From Chitinophaga ginsengisoli (GTDB taxonomy: Bacteria > Bacteroidota > Bacteroidia > Chitinophagales > Chitinophagaceae): a stretch of 64,000 bases of DNA. Positions 53,015 to 62,941 of this stretch are shown here, in pieces. The DNA lies in the NCBI RefSeq assembly GCF_003014595.1, contig NZ_PYGK01000005.1:465616-529615 (forward strand), read 5' to 3'. Made by a program: the position numbers and the translations under genes. Below the pieces are notes generated by a model. It ran no database searches. It was not told where the DNA came from and saw only the letters and a list, made by a program, of their open reading frames with translations. Position 1 is the first letter of the stretch, and each line of letters begins with the position of its first letter.

Positions 53015-53449
53015 TTACTGAACTCTTTTCCATTTAAATGATTTGCCCATCAATGGTATACCTTTGTAGCCCCGGGTTTCGAGTTCATTAGGACGTTTCA
53101 GTTTACCTTTGAAACTATACATGTTTCCATCCTGTACACTATACAACTTGCCGTCCACGTATTCGCCTTCCATATAGACAAGATCGGTGATATGCGTAAG
53201 GCCTTGCACGGACCTGCTCCGGAGTTTTTCATTAGGATTTTTAACGTCCTTCTTTGACGTTTTGCCATCTGCTTCAAACATCTCTTTCGACCATAAGAGT
53301 TTGGCCGAGTAAGTGTTGCCTGCTTTGAACACCTCGATCTTGTAATCATCACATTGCCACACCCCTGTGATTTGGTCTGCAGGTAGTTGCTGCGCGAAAG
53401 AAGCCAATGATAACAGCAGCATAAACACTGCTAGTATTGATTTTTTCAT
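53015..53449 (-). CDS. Exported DUF2147-family protein
   Basis: 144 residues from ATG 53449 (signal MKKSILAVFMLLLSLASFAQ); an in-frame ATG at 53494 would bury the signal. The mature protein begins ADQITGVWQCDDYKIEVFKAG, typical of the lipocalin-like DUF2147 family, and ends GIPLMGKSFKWKRV. It lies 10 bp after the SDR gene. Function is not established. Confidence 0.88.
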   Translation of the reverse strand: MKKSILAVFMLLLSLASFAQQLPADQITGVWQCDDYKIEVFKAGNTYSAKLLWSKEMFEADGKTSKKDVKNPNEKLRSRSVQGLTHITDLVYMEGEYVDGKLYSVQDGNMYSFKGKLKRPNELETRGYKGIPLMGKSFKWKRVQ

Positions 53450-53459
53450 ATCTGATTGT

Positions 53460-54242
53460 TTATTGCTGATTACTAAGTTTTTTGAATTTTTCAAATTCTC
53501 TATGCCCTAACTTCATCAATTGATCAGGCATCAGCCTGCTTAAAAATTTTATCACATTCACCAGGAAGGGCCTGATCTCGGGTGTGTCGTTCAGAAGTCC
53601 TTTGATGGCTACACTGACTAGTTTATCCACATCCATCATTTGACCTGGTTTAGGTGGCAGTACCCAATCATTCTGAAGATTGGTAATCACGCCCGGAGGA
53701 ATCAATTCGAATACCTTGACACTGGTTTTGTTTAATTGCAGGCGCAGGGCCTGGGAGTAAGCATGAACTCCTGCTTTTGAAGCGCTATAGACCGGAGCGA
53801 TGGAGTAAGGCATAAAAGCAATGGCAGAGGAAACGTTCACAATTGCCGCCGTACGCTTCTTGATCAGGTAAGGCAAAAATTGATGAACCATCCGGATCGT
53901 TCCCGTAAGATTAATATCAATCTCACGGGTGATGTTTTCCAGGTCCTTACTGACATCCTGAACGTCAAGCAACCGCATTTCACCTGCATTGTTAACGATC
54001 ACATTCAGATCAGGAAATTGTTGTGTCACTTCTTCATACAGGCGCTGAATATCTTGCGGATCGCTTACATCGCTCCGAAAGACGTGTATTTTCGGGAAAC
54101 GCCTTTTGGTATCGTTTAAGGCTTCTTGTTTACGACCAGTAACGATGATTGTTGATCCTTGTTCGGTAAGTTGCCTGACAAGTTCCAAACCTATACCGCT
54201 GGTTCCTCCTGTGATCAGGATGGTGCTATTCTTTAAATCCAT
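53460..54242 (-). CDS. SDR-family oxidoreductase (DltE-like)
   Basis: 260 residues: TGGTSGIGLEL, SDVSDPQDI, NNAGEM, VNVSSAIAF, YSASKAGVHA. The NNAGEM and MRLLD region are typical of the DltE/YgfF-like group. It is clearly paralogous to the SDR at 57154 (same GTSG, NNAGEM and YSASK motifs). First gene of a five-gene minus-strand run with DUF2147, two small membrane proteins and AraC. Confidence 0.94.
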   Translation of the reverse strand: MDLKNSTILITGGTSGIGLELVRQLTEQGSTIIVTGRKQEALNDTKRRFPKIHVFRSDVSDPQDIQRLYEEVTQQFPDLNVIVNNAGEMRLLDVQDVSKDLENITREIDINLTGTIRMVHQFLPYLIKKRTAAIVNVSSAIAFMPYSIAPVYSASKAGVHAYSQALRLQLNKTSVKVFELIPPGVITNLQNDWVLPPKPGQMMDVDKLVSVAIKGLLNDTPEIRPFLVNVIKFLSRLMPDQLMKLGHREFEKFKKLSNQQ

Positions 54243-54435
54243 ATTTTTTTATTATTGTTGATGCAAAGTTCAGCCAATGTCGATGAGCAGATGTATCCAA
54301 AAGTCGCAAGGTTGTAGTAAAAAGGAATGTTGCCGGTTTTATGACCGGTAGGCAGGACTCCAACGTCACTTAAAAATCATAAACACCATTTGGTTTGCTA
54401 AAGGAATTTCAGCACGAAGGAAATTGTCTGAAAAC

Positions 54436-55479
54436 TTACTTCTTTGGCTTTGCAAAGGGGTTAAAGGAAAATCCGATGTTGAGGTAAGGTGCTGCGTCAG
54501 CTCTGCCTTCCCAGGTATAATCCGTAAACGAACGGTCTTTTTCAAACGTCCGGGCGTATGGGTTTATACGCACGCCGGCCCGTAAAGATAAGATGATGCT
54601 TCCCGGCAAAATGTGCTCATAAAGCAACCCCGTGTTCACGTCAACCTGGCGATACTGATAGGTTGTCCCGTTCTCGTCAAGGTCGTTCAGAAAGAAGGTA
54701 GTTTGCGGATCCAGTTCCCAACCTGCGGAAAACCTGCCGTTGCCAAATACCTTTTTTCGCAGGTAGGCATACCGTGGAAAAAAGACATCTGCCGTCAGAC
54801 TTTCGTTGAACTTATGCTCGTAAAGCAATGTAGGGATTACACGGATGAACATACCCGGATCGGTGCTGTACAAAATACCGACATTGATTTTCGTTCTGTT
54901 GTTCGCTTTAAGAACAATAGCGCCGGTAAACACCCCGCGAACCCTTTCCAGTGAACGTTCACTCCAATCTATGTTGATACTACCGCTATAGATGGCGGTC
55001 TTTCCAAAGAGTTTAGAGAAATAGGTAAGGTTCAGACCCTCTGTGTGATAATGAAGATCCCTGCTGACCGTTTGTGATGTAGCTGTTGTGGATGTCGGAA
55101 AATTATATTCAGCGGAAACATACCGGTAAAAACCGTTGGCTTGTACTAACCATCGACGGTTTTGAAAAAGATTGATGTTGGCACTTGCACTCAGTTGCGA
55201 CCATTTGGTGAACTTCCCATCCGGAAGGTCTTGTCCTCTGAGGGTAGACGAGGAGTTATAATTGCCATATTGTTTATAGTCGATGCTGAATGGCCTGCGT
55301 TCGGCAAATTTATCCGCTGTAAATTCAGTTACCTTTTTGGCGAGACTATCCTGGCTCTGTGCCTTACTGGTGAATGGCAGCATTGCAATACCCATGAATA
55401 AAGTTAGCGCCTGAATACGGCCGGAAGCTTCTCTTATTGAGCAGCGGGCACCAGAAAACAGAAGATTGTGATTGAACAT
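54436..55479 (-). CDS. Outer-membrane protein (DUF6268-like)
   Basis: 347 residues. A weak signal region (ALTLFMGIAMLPFTSKAQ at about 25-42) precedes a long series of alternating aromatic strands (LNLTYFSKLFGKTAIYSG, LTADVFFPRYAYLRKKVFG) and a final ASF-type strand NIGFSFNPFAKPKK. The pattern fits a small outer-membrane barrel with DUF6268 resemblance. An internal Met near residue 29 could be the true start. Substrate unknown. Confidence 0.72.
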   Translation of the reverse strand: MFNHNLLFSGARCSIREASGRIQALTLFMGIAMLPFTSKAQSQDSLAKKVTEFTADKFAERRPFSIDYKQYGNYNSSSTLRGQDLPDGKFTKWSQLSASANINLFQNRRWLVQANGFYRYVSAEYNFPTSTTATSQTVSRDLHYHTEGLNLTYFSKLFGKTAIYSGSINIDWSERSLERVRGVFTGAIVLKANNRTKINVGILYSTDPGMFIRVIPTLLYEHKFNESLTADVFFPRYAYLRKKVFGNGRFSAGWELDPQTTFFLNDLDENGTTYQYRQVDVNTGLLYEHILPGSIILSLRAGVRINPYARTFEKDRSFTDYTWEGRADAAPYLNIGFSFNPFAKPKK

Positions 55480-55788
55480 AATTGCTAAGTTTAATTGTAT
55501 GGAACTGTTGTTTCTTATGACTGAGTTTGATCCTGACGAACATCTCGATGACGCAGGTAGTCAGGCGGACATAACGTATAGGTGATCTGACAACATTCGT
55601 CCTTTGCAGGTGAATTTTGATAGCGATATGGATGATCTGGAAAAGGTAGGTCCGCACCAAGTCGAACTTGTAGAGATAGGAGGAGTATTACCAAGTATGT
55701 CGACCGAGGGCCGAACAATACCGGTTCATACGGCTTTATCAGTTGTTATCGCAAACTCGCAGGTTTGCGTTATAGTCAATGACTTATG
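55480..55788. other. Intergenic region
   Basis: No gene supported. It contains the promoter region of the outer-membrane protein gene and the 3' flank of the MFS gene. No clear terminator was found for the MFS gene. Confidence 0.4.
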
Positions 55789-57108
55789 TTATTTAATGAG
55801 TGAAAGGTGATTGCCTGTATCTGTAGGGATATTTTGCGTGGATCTTTCTGATAGGTGTTCCCTGACCTTTTTGCTGGCGATGAATATGGCGATGCCGCTT
55901 AGTACACTGGCGACAGGAACGATCATCATTCCCCAGCGCAAACCGTTTACTTCATAAGTGGTGCTGACCGTGTCACTGATCATGCCCACGAGCAGCGGCG
56001 ATAGTGCCGGACCTAACAACCCGGCAGCGATCATAAGTAAACTGGAAGACAGCGCCTGCTTCCCTGGCCCCGCTATAAGATGCCCTGCGCCAAAAGCAAA
56101 TGGAAGCAGAAACGCAAATGCCAGCATAGCAGGCACAAAAAGCGCAATGGACATCCAGCCCTCGGGCACCAGGAGCCCTGCAATCGTTGCGATGGCGGCG
56201 ATGCTGAAAACAGCAGCTGGCGGATGCAGTAAACGGCTTGCCCCACGGTTTAAAGCGCTGTCAAATAACCGGCCACCGCCTACGGTGCCGATGATGCCCA
56301 TCAGCCCTTGTAACAAGCCGAACGATAGCCCCACCTGGCTGGCTGTCAAGCCGTGTGTCCGTATCAGGAACGGAGCAGTGAAAGAATAAAATGGTGCAGC
56401 GGCAAAGCCTAAAAAGTTCGCGCCAATGAACATCCACAAGAACGCCGGTTTCGACAGCAGCTCGCGGCCGGCGGACCAGATATTGCCTGTATCGCTGCTG
56501 GACTTTGAAAAAATTGCGGTTTTCCCAGTAAACGTCAGGACAAGGATAACCAATAGAAATCCTACCCCTCCTGCAGTAGATAGCGCAACGCGCCAGCCGA
56601 TATGATCATTTGCCCAGCCGCCGACGCCAAACCCTATCATCGTACCCAAAGGGATGCCCATTGAATAAATGCCGAGCGCACGACCGCGCCGATGCCCGGA
56701 AATGTTCCCGGCGATCAGTGCATGGCTGGCAGGGGTTCCTCCCGCTTCCCCAATTGCTACACCAAATCGTGAAAGCGCCATCGTTATGAAACCCACCGAA
56801 AAACCGCCTAGTCCGGTCATAACGCTCCAGATCAATACACACCAGAGCAAAACCTGCCTGGACGCACCGCGGTCAGCTAAACGGGCCAGCGGCAGAGAGG
56901 CCAGTGAATAGATCACTGCAAATGCAATTCCATTGATCAGCCCTAATTGTGTATCACTGAGGTGCAGCTCTTTCTTAATGGACTCAGCCAGGATAAAGGG
57001 TAATATTCGGTCGATCTGGCTGAATGCGCTGACCAAAAACAATGTGATTATCAAAGCCGTTCTGCGCCAACGGCTCAGTAGAGGTGTTGAAGTTATTTGA
57101 TCCTTCAT
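55789..57108 (-). CDS. Major facilitator superfamily transporter
   Basis: 439 residues with about twelve membrane segments. The MFS loop motif LARLADRGASRQ follows the second segment, and RFGVAIGEAGGTPASHALIAG matches the sugar/aromatic-acid-like (Spinster-type) MFS subgroup with its GEA motif in segment 4. Substrate unknown. It lies 45 bp downstream of the SDR gene on the same strand. Confidence 0.93.
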   Translation of the reverse strand: MKDQITSTPLLSRWRRTALIITLFLVSAFSQIDRILPFILAESIKKELHLSDTQLGLINGIAFAVIYSLASLPLARLADRGASRQVLLWCVLIWSVMTGLGGFSVGFITMALSRFGVAIGEAGGTPASHALIAGNISGHRRGRALGIYSMGIPLGTMIGFGVGGWANDHIGWRVALSTAGGVGFLLVILVLTFTGKTAIFSKSSSDTGNIWSAGRELLSKPAFLWMFIGANFLGFAAAPFYSFTAPFLIRTHGLTASQVGLSFGLLQGLMGIIGTVGGGRLFDSALNRGASRLLHPPAAVFSIAAIATIAGLLVPEGWMSIALFVPAMLAFAFLLPFAFGAGHLIAGPGKQALSSSLLMIAAGLLGPALSPLLVGMISDTVSTTYEVNGLRWGMMIVPVASVLSGIAIFIASKKVREHLSERSTQNIPTDTGNHLSLIK

Positions 57109-57153
57109 AACAATGAATTGTTTGTTAGCAGAAATCTTTTAATACCGAGGGAA

Positions 57154-57930
57154 TTATTTGCCAGACATGGCTTTCTCGCCCATCTTAGTGGCTTGCGAAA
57201 GCATGAATTTGGGGGCAAGCCTGCTCAGGATACGCATTAACCTGGCAGGGCCCGGGAAGATCTCGTAGGTATCGCTGATTATCCCTTTAATAGCTTCATC
57301 TACTATTTTTTCGGGAGACACTAACATTTTGGTATTTACTTCACTACCATTCCTAAATCTGTCATTTAAGGGGGTTGTGGATCCCGGAGCGATCAATTCG
57401 AATACCTTGACCCCGGTGGATTTAACCTGTACCCGCAGACATTGCGTGAACGATCGTAATCCTGATTTACTGGCACTATAGACAGGGGCAATTGGAAACG
57501 CACCAAGGGCGACACCAGAGGTGACATTGATGATGGCAGCGGTCTGCTGTTTTTTCAGGTGGGGCAGAAATTCCTGGACCATACGGATGGGGCCCATCAG
57601 GTTGATCTCTATTTCACGGGTAAGGTCATATAGATCGTAATCATCATGCAGGGTGATCTGCCGCATCTCTCCGGCATTATTAATCAGCATATTCAGTCCG
57701 GGAAACTTTTTAGTTACCTCTTCGTACAGACTGCTTATATCCTCAACATTGCTAACGTCACTTTTTATAATGTGGATGTTCGAAAGGATCTTTTTCGTCT
57801 CTTCCAGTTTCTGTTCGTTCCTTCCAGTGATGATTACAGTATTGCCGAGTTCGAGGAGCCTGAAGGCAAACTCGAAACCAAAGCCGCTTGTTCCGCCGGT
57901 GATCAGGATTGTGTTCTTGCTTAATTCCAT
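57154..57930 (-). CDS. SDR-family oxidoreductase (DltE-like), paralogue of 53460-54242
   Basis: 258 residues from ATG 57930 (MELSKNTILITGGTSG), aligned with the paralogue's MDLKNSTILITGG; ten more residues upstream are not supported. NNAGEM, VTSGVAL and YSASKSGLRS are intact. The AraC regulator lies 90 bp upstream on the same strand. Confidence 0.93.
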   Translation of the reverse strand: MELSKNTILITGGTSGFGFEFAFRLLELGNTVIITGRNEQKLEETKKILSNIHIIKSDVSNVEDISSLYEEVTKKFPGLNMLINNAGEMRQITLHDDYDLYDLTREIEINLMGPIRMVQEFLPHLKKQQTAAIINVTSGVALGAFPIAPVYSASKSGLRSFTQCLRVQVKSTGVKVFELIAPGSTTPLNDRFRNGSEVNTKMLVSPEKIVDEAIKGIISDTYEIFPGPARLMRILSRLAPKFMLSQATKMGEKAMSGK

Positions 57931-58020
57931 CTTCTTAATTTGATGGAACAAAGTTGGCAAGAACCTACCAGGTGGCCTTTACAAGAATCAAAACAATGTT
58001 TGCAAAAAAGAAACCTTTTC

Positions 58021-58950
58021 CTAGTTTCTAAAGGTCAGAGGAGAACAGTCGGTCTGTTTCTTGAAAAAGTTAGAGAAATGAGCGACCTCTTCGAATCCTA
58101 GACTAAAAGCGATCTCTGACACGTTCCATTCCGTTTGCCTGAGCAATATCTTGGCTTCCTGAATGATCCGGTTACTGATCAGGTTCTTAGTTGTCTGGCC
58201 GGTCTGTTGTTTCAGCACCCTGTTCAGATAGTTAACATGGATAGACAACCGATCGGCATAGTCTTTAGGCGTCCGCAGTTTAAGTCCCTGAAATGGTGAG
58301 GCAATGGGGAACTGGCGTTCCAAAAGTTCGGCGAACAACGAGGACACACGGGACGAGGCATTATGCTCCTGGTAAAGGTCGGTAGCAGGCTGCAACTTTT
58401 GCCCATAATGGATCAGTTCCATTAGGTAGTTGCGTATTAGGTCATACTTATAAGCATAATCGGAATTGATCTCTTTATGCATCTTTTTAAAAATCGTTTT
58501 GATCTCTTCTTTTTCCTGGTCATTGATATGGAAGCAGGGATATCCCCCAGGCCTAAATATTGGGAGATCGTCAAGTACAACACCACTTTTAGACTGAGCA
58601 AGAAAATCAGCACTAAAGAGGCAAAAGTAGCCCCGCTGGTCCATGTCTTTTGCGATCCAGTTATAAGGCACCTTAGGTGTGGTAAACATTAGTGCCTGCG
58701 TTTCGATATCAATTACCTTATCGGCATATTCCGCCCGGTTGCGTCCGTCGATCAGGTTGATCTTATAATAAGCACGCCTGTTGTAGGTCATATTGGGCTT
58801 TACCTTCACCAGCTTTGCCAATTCACTGACATCAAATACATTGAAATGGCCCACTTCTTTTGTAAGTCCCCGGGGCAATAACTGGCTGATGTCTTTATTC
58901 AAATTTTCGGAAGCTGTTTTATAAAAACCTTCAAGTGTGGTAATCTCCAT
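58021..58950 (-). CDS. AraC-family transcriptional regulator
   Basis: 309 residues. The sensor half has YRPGGYPCFHIND; the C-terminal helix-turn-helix pair includes LRTPKDYADRLSIHVNYLNRVLKQQTG and VSEIAFSLGFEEVAHFSNFFKKQT. It belongs to a different subgroup than the two other AraC proteins here. Probably controls the SDR and MFS genes downstream. Confidence 0.94.
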   Translation of the reverse strand: MEITTLEGFYKTASENLNKDISQLLPRGLTKEVGHFNVFDVSELAKLVKVKPNMTYNRRAYYKINLIDGRNRAEYADKVIDIETQALMFTTPKVPYNWIAKDMDQRGYFCLFSADFLAQSKSGVVLDDLPIFRPGGYPCFHINDQEKEEIKTIFKKMHKEINSDYAYKYDLIRNYLMELIHYGQKLQPATDLYQEHNASSRVSSLFAELLERQFPIASPFQGLKLRTPKDYADRLSIHVNYLNRVLKQQTGQTTKNLISNRIIQEAKILLRQTEWNVSEIAFSLGFEEVAHFSNFFKKQTDCSPLTFRN

Positions 58951-59236
58951 ATTGATCGATTTGCAAGAATCAAATATAATTATTTTACCCTGCTTTTAAA
59001 CACTAGTCAGAACTGCGCTCGAAGTTCAAAATTGTGGCGTAGTTAAAACTAATACGAACAACGGGATGGCTGGTTTACGTATGTTGAGATAGTGGCGCAG
59101 GAAGTGCGGGACCATAAATTGGCAAAACAACTATCATTTGAATCTCAAGTTTGACAAGTTTATTGCGACGTACCTTGCAGGGAATCACATTAGATTTATT
59201 TGATAGTTTTAAAAAGAAGTTTTGTTGATAATTTTA

Positions 59237-60007
59237 TTAATCTATCTCTGGCTCCAACACGTATCCATCTTCAAATTCAAAATTTTCCCCAGAATCCTTC
59301 AACTTTGAAACTGACTTTTCAGTAGAGACTATAAACAGCTTACCGTCTCGAATAACGCCCTTGGTTACCCGGTTGATCATTTCATTTTTAGGTTGTTCTA
59401 CAAATACCACGCTGATTATGTTTGGAATATCATGTTGCCTAAGGTTGACATATTGGTTTGTCGTTAGGTAATCAAGTCGTTTTAACGAATCACTCAGTTG
59501 GTACTCTATCTTGATAGATGTGAGTTGATGATATTTAGGTATGTCCTTGAAAGGGATTTCAAGTGTATTATTTGCTGTTAGTGTAAAATATCTTGGAACA
59601 TTTGGTAATTGAGAGTTGTAGTCATATATGTAATTGATTTTTATCTGTTTGTTATCCAAGCGATGTCCTTTATCTGTACGAAAATCTATAAAAAACGACT
59701 GTCGATTATTTTTTCGATAGGTGGCTGTTACGTCATCCTGGTCGAGCTGATATTCATCTGAGAAATACAAAGTGTCGTTGTCTTTTTTCCAAGTACCCTT
59801 GAAACTGCGCCATAAAAAGCAGCTTGTACTTGGTCTGCTCCAGAATTTGAACGTTGCATCCGGTGATAATATTATTTCATGGATTTTATTGGAGTAAAAG
59901 GTTCCTATTTCGGTCTTTATTGCCTGCCCATGATTCGAATAGGTTACTGGTTTAACTTGTGCGACAACTTCTAGAGTAAAGAATAAGGATATGACCAACA
60001 TTCTCAT
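59237..60007 (-). CDS. Hypothetical exported protein, 256 residues
   Basis: A signal-like start (MRMLVISLFFTLEVVAQ). The mature protein is beta-rich with repeated polar-aromatic strands (TFKFWSRPSTSCFLWRSFKG, DTLYFSDEYQLDQDD). The pattern FKGTWKKDNDTLYFSDEY recalls lipocalin-like response proteins. Family not recognised. The 286-bp gap to the left shows nothing I can support. Confidence 0.7.
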   Translation of the reverse strand: MRMLVISLFFTLEVVAQVKPVTYSNHGQAIKTEIGTFYSNKIHEIILSPDATFKFWSRPSTSCFLWRSFKGTWKKDNDTLYFSDEYQLDQDDVTATYRKNNRQSFFIDFRTDKGHRLDNKQIKINYIYDYNSQLPNVPRYFTLTANNTLEIPFKDIPKYHQLTSIKIEYQLSDSLKRLDYLTTNQYVNLRQHDIPNIISVVFVEQPKNEMINRVTKGVIRDGKLFIVSTEKSVSKLKDSGENFEFEDGYVLEPEID

Positions 60008-60494
60008 AAATTAGGTAAGGTCTGATATGGAGCTAATTTATCTTTTTTCATCGATTTCAGGGAACGTATTCGATTTTTTTTTGATAAAAGATGAGGTGGA
60101 GTATTGGAGGTGTCCGGAGTATACAAAAACTTATGTTGAGGAGTATTCACCTACCGGCATATCTAGGGAGGGCTTAGAACGACCATATAAACAATTACAA
60201 TTACGTGCCCAGTAGTGGAGCATATTCGAACCAAATAATATTGATAATAAATAAGTTATTCAATATCATGGCATATAGGTCGAGTGATAACGGGTGCAGT
60301 TATTAATTTCATCGTATATGAACAATTATAAAAAATGCTTTTGGTTGATCACCCAATAAATCGTGTACGATAGTTAAATAAATACGAATGTTCCGGGGTT
60401 GTTTGGGGTAATAAACTATTTTCTACTAATTTTATCACCTTATTGGTTATTATTTTATAATGAAGCATAGACAGCTTCCAAATTAAAATTAATT
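60008..60494. other. Intergenic region with one weak 62-codon ORF
   Basis: A frame at 60027-60215 starts with ATG and encodes a 62-residue sequence without recognisable features. It has no support beyond being open, so it is not called as a gene. The rest is AT-rich and precedes the ferredoxin gene. Confidence 0.35.
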
Positions 60495-60842
60495 ATGGCT
60501 ATTAAAATTACAGATGAATGTATTTTCTGTTCAGCTTGTGAATCGGAATGTCCGAATAACGCGATCTATGAGGGGGGCGTAGAATGGGCAATATCTGATG
60601 GTACAACGGTTAAAGGTGATTTTGTATTAAAAGACGGAACTATTATTGATGCCAGCCAGCGAAATGCTCCCTTGGCTACCGATCTTTTTTTTATTGTTTC
60701 AGATAAATGTACAGAGTGTCAAGGATTTCATGAGGAACCTCGATGTGCACTTGCATGTCCGGTAGACTGTTGTGTACCAGACGAAATGTGCCAGGAGTCA
60801 GAAGAAGAACTGCTGGCGAAGAAAGATAAATTACATCTTTAA
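60495..60842 (+). CDS. 2x[4Fe-4S] ferredoxin, YfhL/Alvin type
   Basis: 115 residues. First cluster motif C9-IFC-SAC-ESECP (Cys9, 12, 15, 19); second has C72-TEC (Cys72, 75), Cys84 and Cys88 in RCALACP. Two additional Cys (92, 93) follow. The long insert between the motifs (WAISDGTTVKGDFVLKDG) is usual for this Bacteroidota/proteobacterial ferredoxin. It carries low-potential electrons in the cytosol. Partner unknown here; radical SAM enzymes need such donors. Confidence 0.94.
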   Translation: MAIKITDECIFCSACESECPNNAIYEGGVEWAISDGTTVKGDFVLKDGTIIDASQRNAPLATDLFFIVSDKCTECQGFHEEPRCALACPVDCCVPDEMCQESEEELLAKKDKLHL

Positions 60843-60974
60843 TCAGATAGCACTTATTTCAGATTGATTATTAAAGACGTATTTGAGATCTTCAAATTAT
60901 ATACAACAGAAAATCCGCTACCAGAGCGGATTTTCTGAACTCCTATATATGGAAGCGATTCATAATTCTTAAAT

Positions 60975-62378
60975 ATGATGACAAGTCAATTGTGTTCAAC
61001 AGTATTATTTCTGGCAATAATGATGTTTCTATCTTTTAACCAGCCTGCTGATTGGATTAAAGCTGGAAGTGAACCCAGGAGGTACGAAATGGATACCGAC
61101 AGGAGCATCCATCACAAAGGCCGATCTGTAATGACCATAAAATCCATTGAAACAGGCATAAAAGGTTTTGGCGCTTTAATGCAAACTGTTGATGCTGGTA
61201 AGTATTCAGGCAAAAGGATTAGAATGACTGGCTATTTAAAATCAAAAAATGTTACCGGCTGGTCTGGATTCTGGTTGCGCATAAATCAAGCAAATTCGGC
61301 AAAACCCATATCTATTGACAATATGCAGGATAGAGCAATTAAAGGCAGTGTTGGATGGAGGGAATACAAAATAGTATTGAATGTTCCCGATACAGCTTCC
61401 ACCATAACATTTGGTGCGTTGCTTTCAGGAGAAGGACAAATTTGGTTTGACGAAAATATACAACTCGAAATCGTTGGCAGTGATGTTCCTATTACCGGCA
61501 TAAATAATTCTTTAAATACCATATCACCACTAAACATTATTACTCAGGCGAACCTTGACAGCACCCGTTACTTAACAAAGGGAGATAAAAGATTGAACGC
61601 TCCCTACTTAACTTTAAGTTATGATTTAAACAACATTGACAGTGTTGAATGGGTGTATGCAGAAATAAAGGTTCCGCAAGGTGAAGCTCCACTTCATACC
61701 TATTATTCTGTAATAGGCGGCAATTTGTTTTACTCCGGTATCCAAACAATTTCAAAAACGGAACGAAGAATTATATTTTCTGTATGGGATGCCAATTCAG
61801 GAGACAACGATAAGGAGAAAGTCCCTGATTCAGCAAGAGCAGTTCTGCTTGCTGCAAAGAAAAATATAGTTTATAGTAGATTTGGAAATGAGGGTAGCGG
61901 GGTTCACACTCATTATGTTTATGATTGGAAGGAAGATTCGACTTATAAGTTTTTAATACATGCGGTGCCTGATTCATTTAAAAATTCAACTACCTTTACA
62001 CTCTTCGTTGATTTTGACAAGCATTGGGAAATGATTGCCAAAATCAGAACTCCTCAATCCCAAGGTTATCCTAAGTATATTCATTCCTTTATAGAAGATT
62101 TTAGTACAAGAGATGATGAACATCGCAGGTCTGCTTCATTTGAGAATGTCTGGGTGAGAAAAACAAACGGAGCCTGGAAAGAAATAACTCAAGCGATATT
62201 CAATTTGCCATTTGGAGATAAGAACAGGAAATTCAAGGATTATGGCTGCGCACTTTCTACTTCTTTTGGATTTATGCTGAGTTCAGGTGGAGGATATACA
62301 GGCACGTATATCCCAGTGCCTGCTCTGATAAAAAGAAATGCAAAAGGTATTGTTCCATTAAAGACAATGCCCGAATAA
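60975..62378 (+). CDS. Exported DUF3472-like protein with carbohydrate-module-like N-terminus
   Basis: 467 residues. A signal-like start (VLFLAIMMFLSFNQPA). Residues about 30-175 look like a carbohydrate-binding jelly roll (GKRIRMTGYLKSKNVTGWSGFWLRI, and WREYKIVLNVPDTASTITFGALLSGEGQIWFD). The remainder matches the DUF3472 type (FGNEGSGVHTHYVYDWKEDSTYKFLIHA). Function unproven; a glycan-related role is inferred. Confidence 0.75.
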   Translation: MMTSQLCSTVLFLAIMMFLSFNQPADWIKAGSEPRRYEMDTDRSIHHKGRSVMTIKSIETGIKGFGALMQTVDAGKYSGKRIRMTGYLKSKNVTGWSGFWLRINQANSAKPISIDNMQDRAIKGSVGWREYKIVLNVPDTASTITFGALLSGEGQIWFDENIQLEIVGSDVPITGINNSLNTISPLNIITQANLDSTRYLTKGDKRLNAPYLTLSYDLNNIDSVEWVYAEIKVPQGEAPLHTYYSVIGGNLFYSGIQTISKTERRIIFSVWDANSGDNDKEKVPDSARAVLLAAKKNIVYSRFGNEGSGVHTHYVYDWKEDSTYKFLIHAVPDSFKNSTTFTLFVDFDKHWEMIAKIRTPQSQGYPKYIHSFIEDFSTRDDEHRRSASFENVWVRKTNGAWKEITQAIFNLPFGDKNRKFKDYGCALSTSFGFMLSSGGGYTGTYIPVPALIKRNAKGIVPLKTMPE

Positions 62379-62605
62379 CTCAGGGCACTGCCAACAACAG
62401 TGGTTTTGCATCAACAGGGGCGCCGAATAAAACTTCAGCAATAATAACAATATTCGTCTTCGGTTCCGGATACCCAAACGCATATAGGCTTTTGAAAAGT
62501 TCTGTACATTAGTTCAGTTATCGGCAATTTGGTGAATTGTAAAAAATGTAAGAGAAATCAATTATATGTAATAGCTCCGATTTGATCCGACAGTCGGGTA
62601 ATATT

Positions 62606-62912
62606 TTAGGCAGTTGGCGGTAGGTCGTCCAGCTGCTTTTCTTTTGCTAAAGGGACTATTTCTTCAAAAGTTTGTAAAGGAGTTCGTCCGAAGCAGTATT
62701 TACCAGTATGTGTCCGATCACGATTATAGTGATCAATCCACTCGTCTAGATCCGTCTGGATCTGTTCAAGAGAAGTGTAGATTTTCTTCCTGAAGGCAAT
62801 AGCGTAAAACTCGTCCTGAACAGTTCGATTAAATGCAATAAAGATTTCTAATCCGAGATTATACAAGAAACCGATTGATCCAAAAGAGAAGAATACATCA
62901 TTTGTTCCTCCT
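62606..62912 (-). pseudogene. C-terminal remnant of an IS481-family transposase
   Basis: The frame reads FNRTVQDEFYAIAFRKKIYT, then DEWIDHYNRDRTHTGKYCFG and TPLQTF. This matches the C-terminal part of IS481-type integrases, including the Glu of the DDE triad region and the HYNxxRxHxG motif. The upstream catalytic part is missing and a stop lies just before it, so the element is dead. Confidence 0.85.
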
Positions 62913-62941
62913 CAATCGTTCAGATATATTGATTAGGGGTT

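Noticed and set aside
60027..60215. 62-codon ORF with ATG
   Set aside because: No recognisable features, domain or operon context, and the region is AT-rich.
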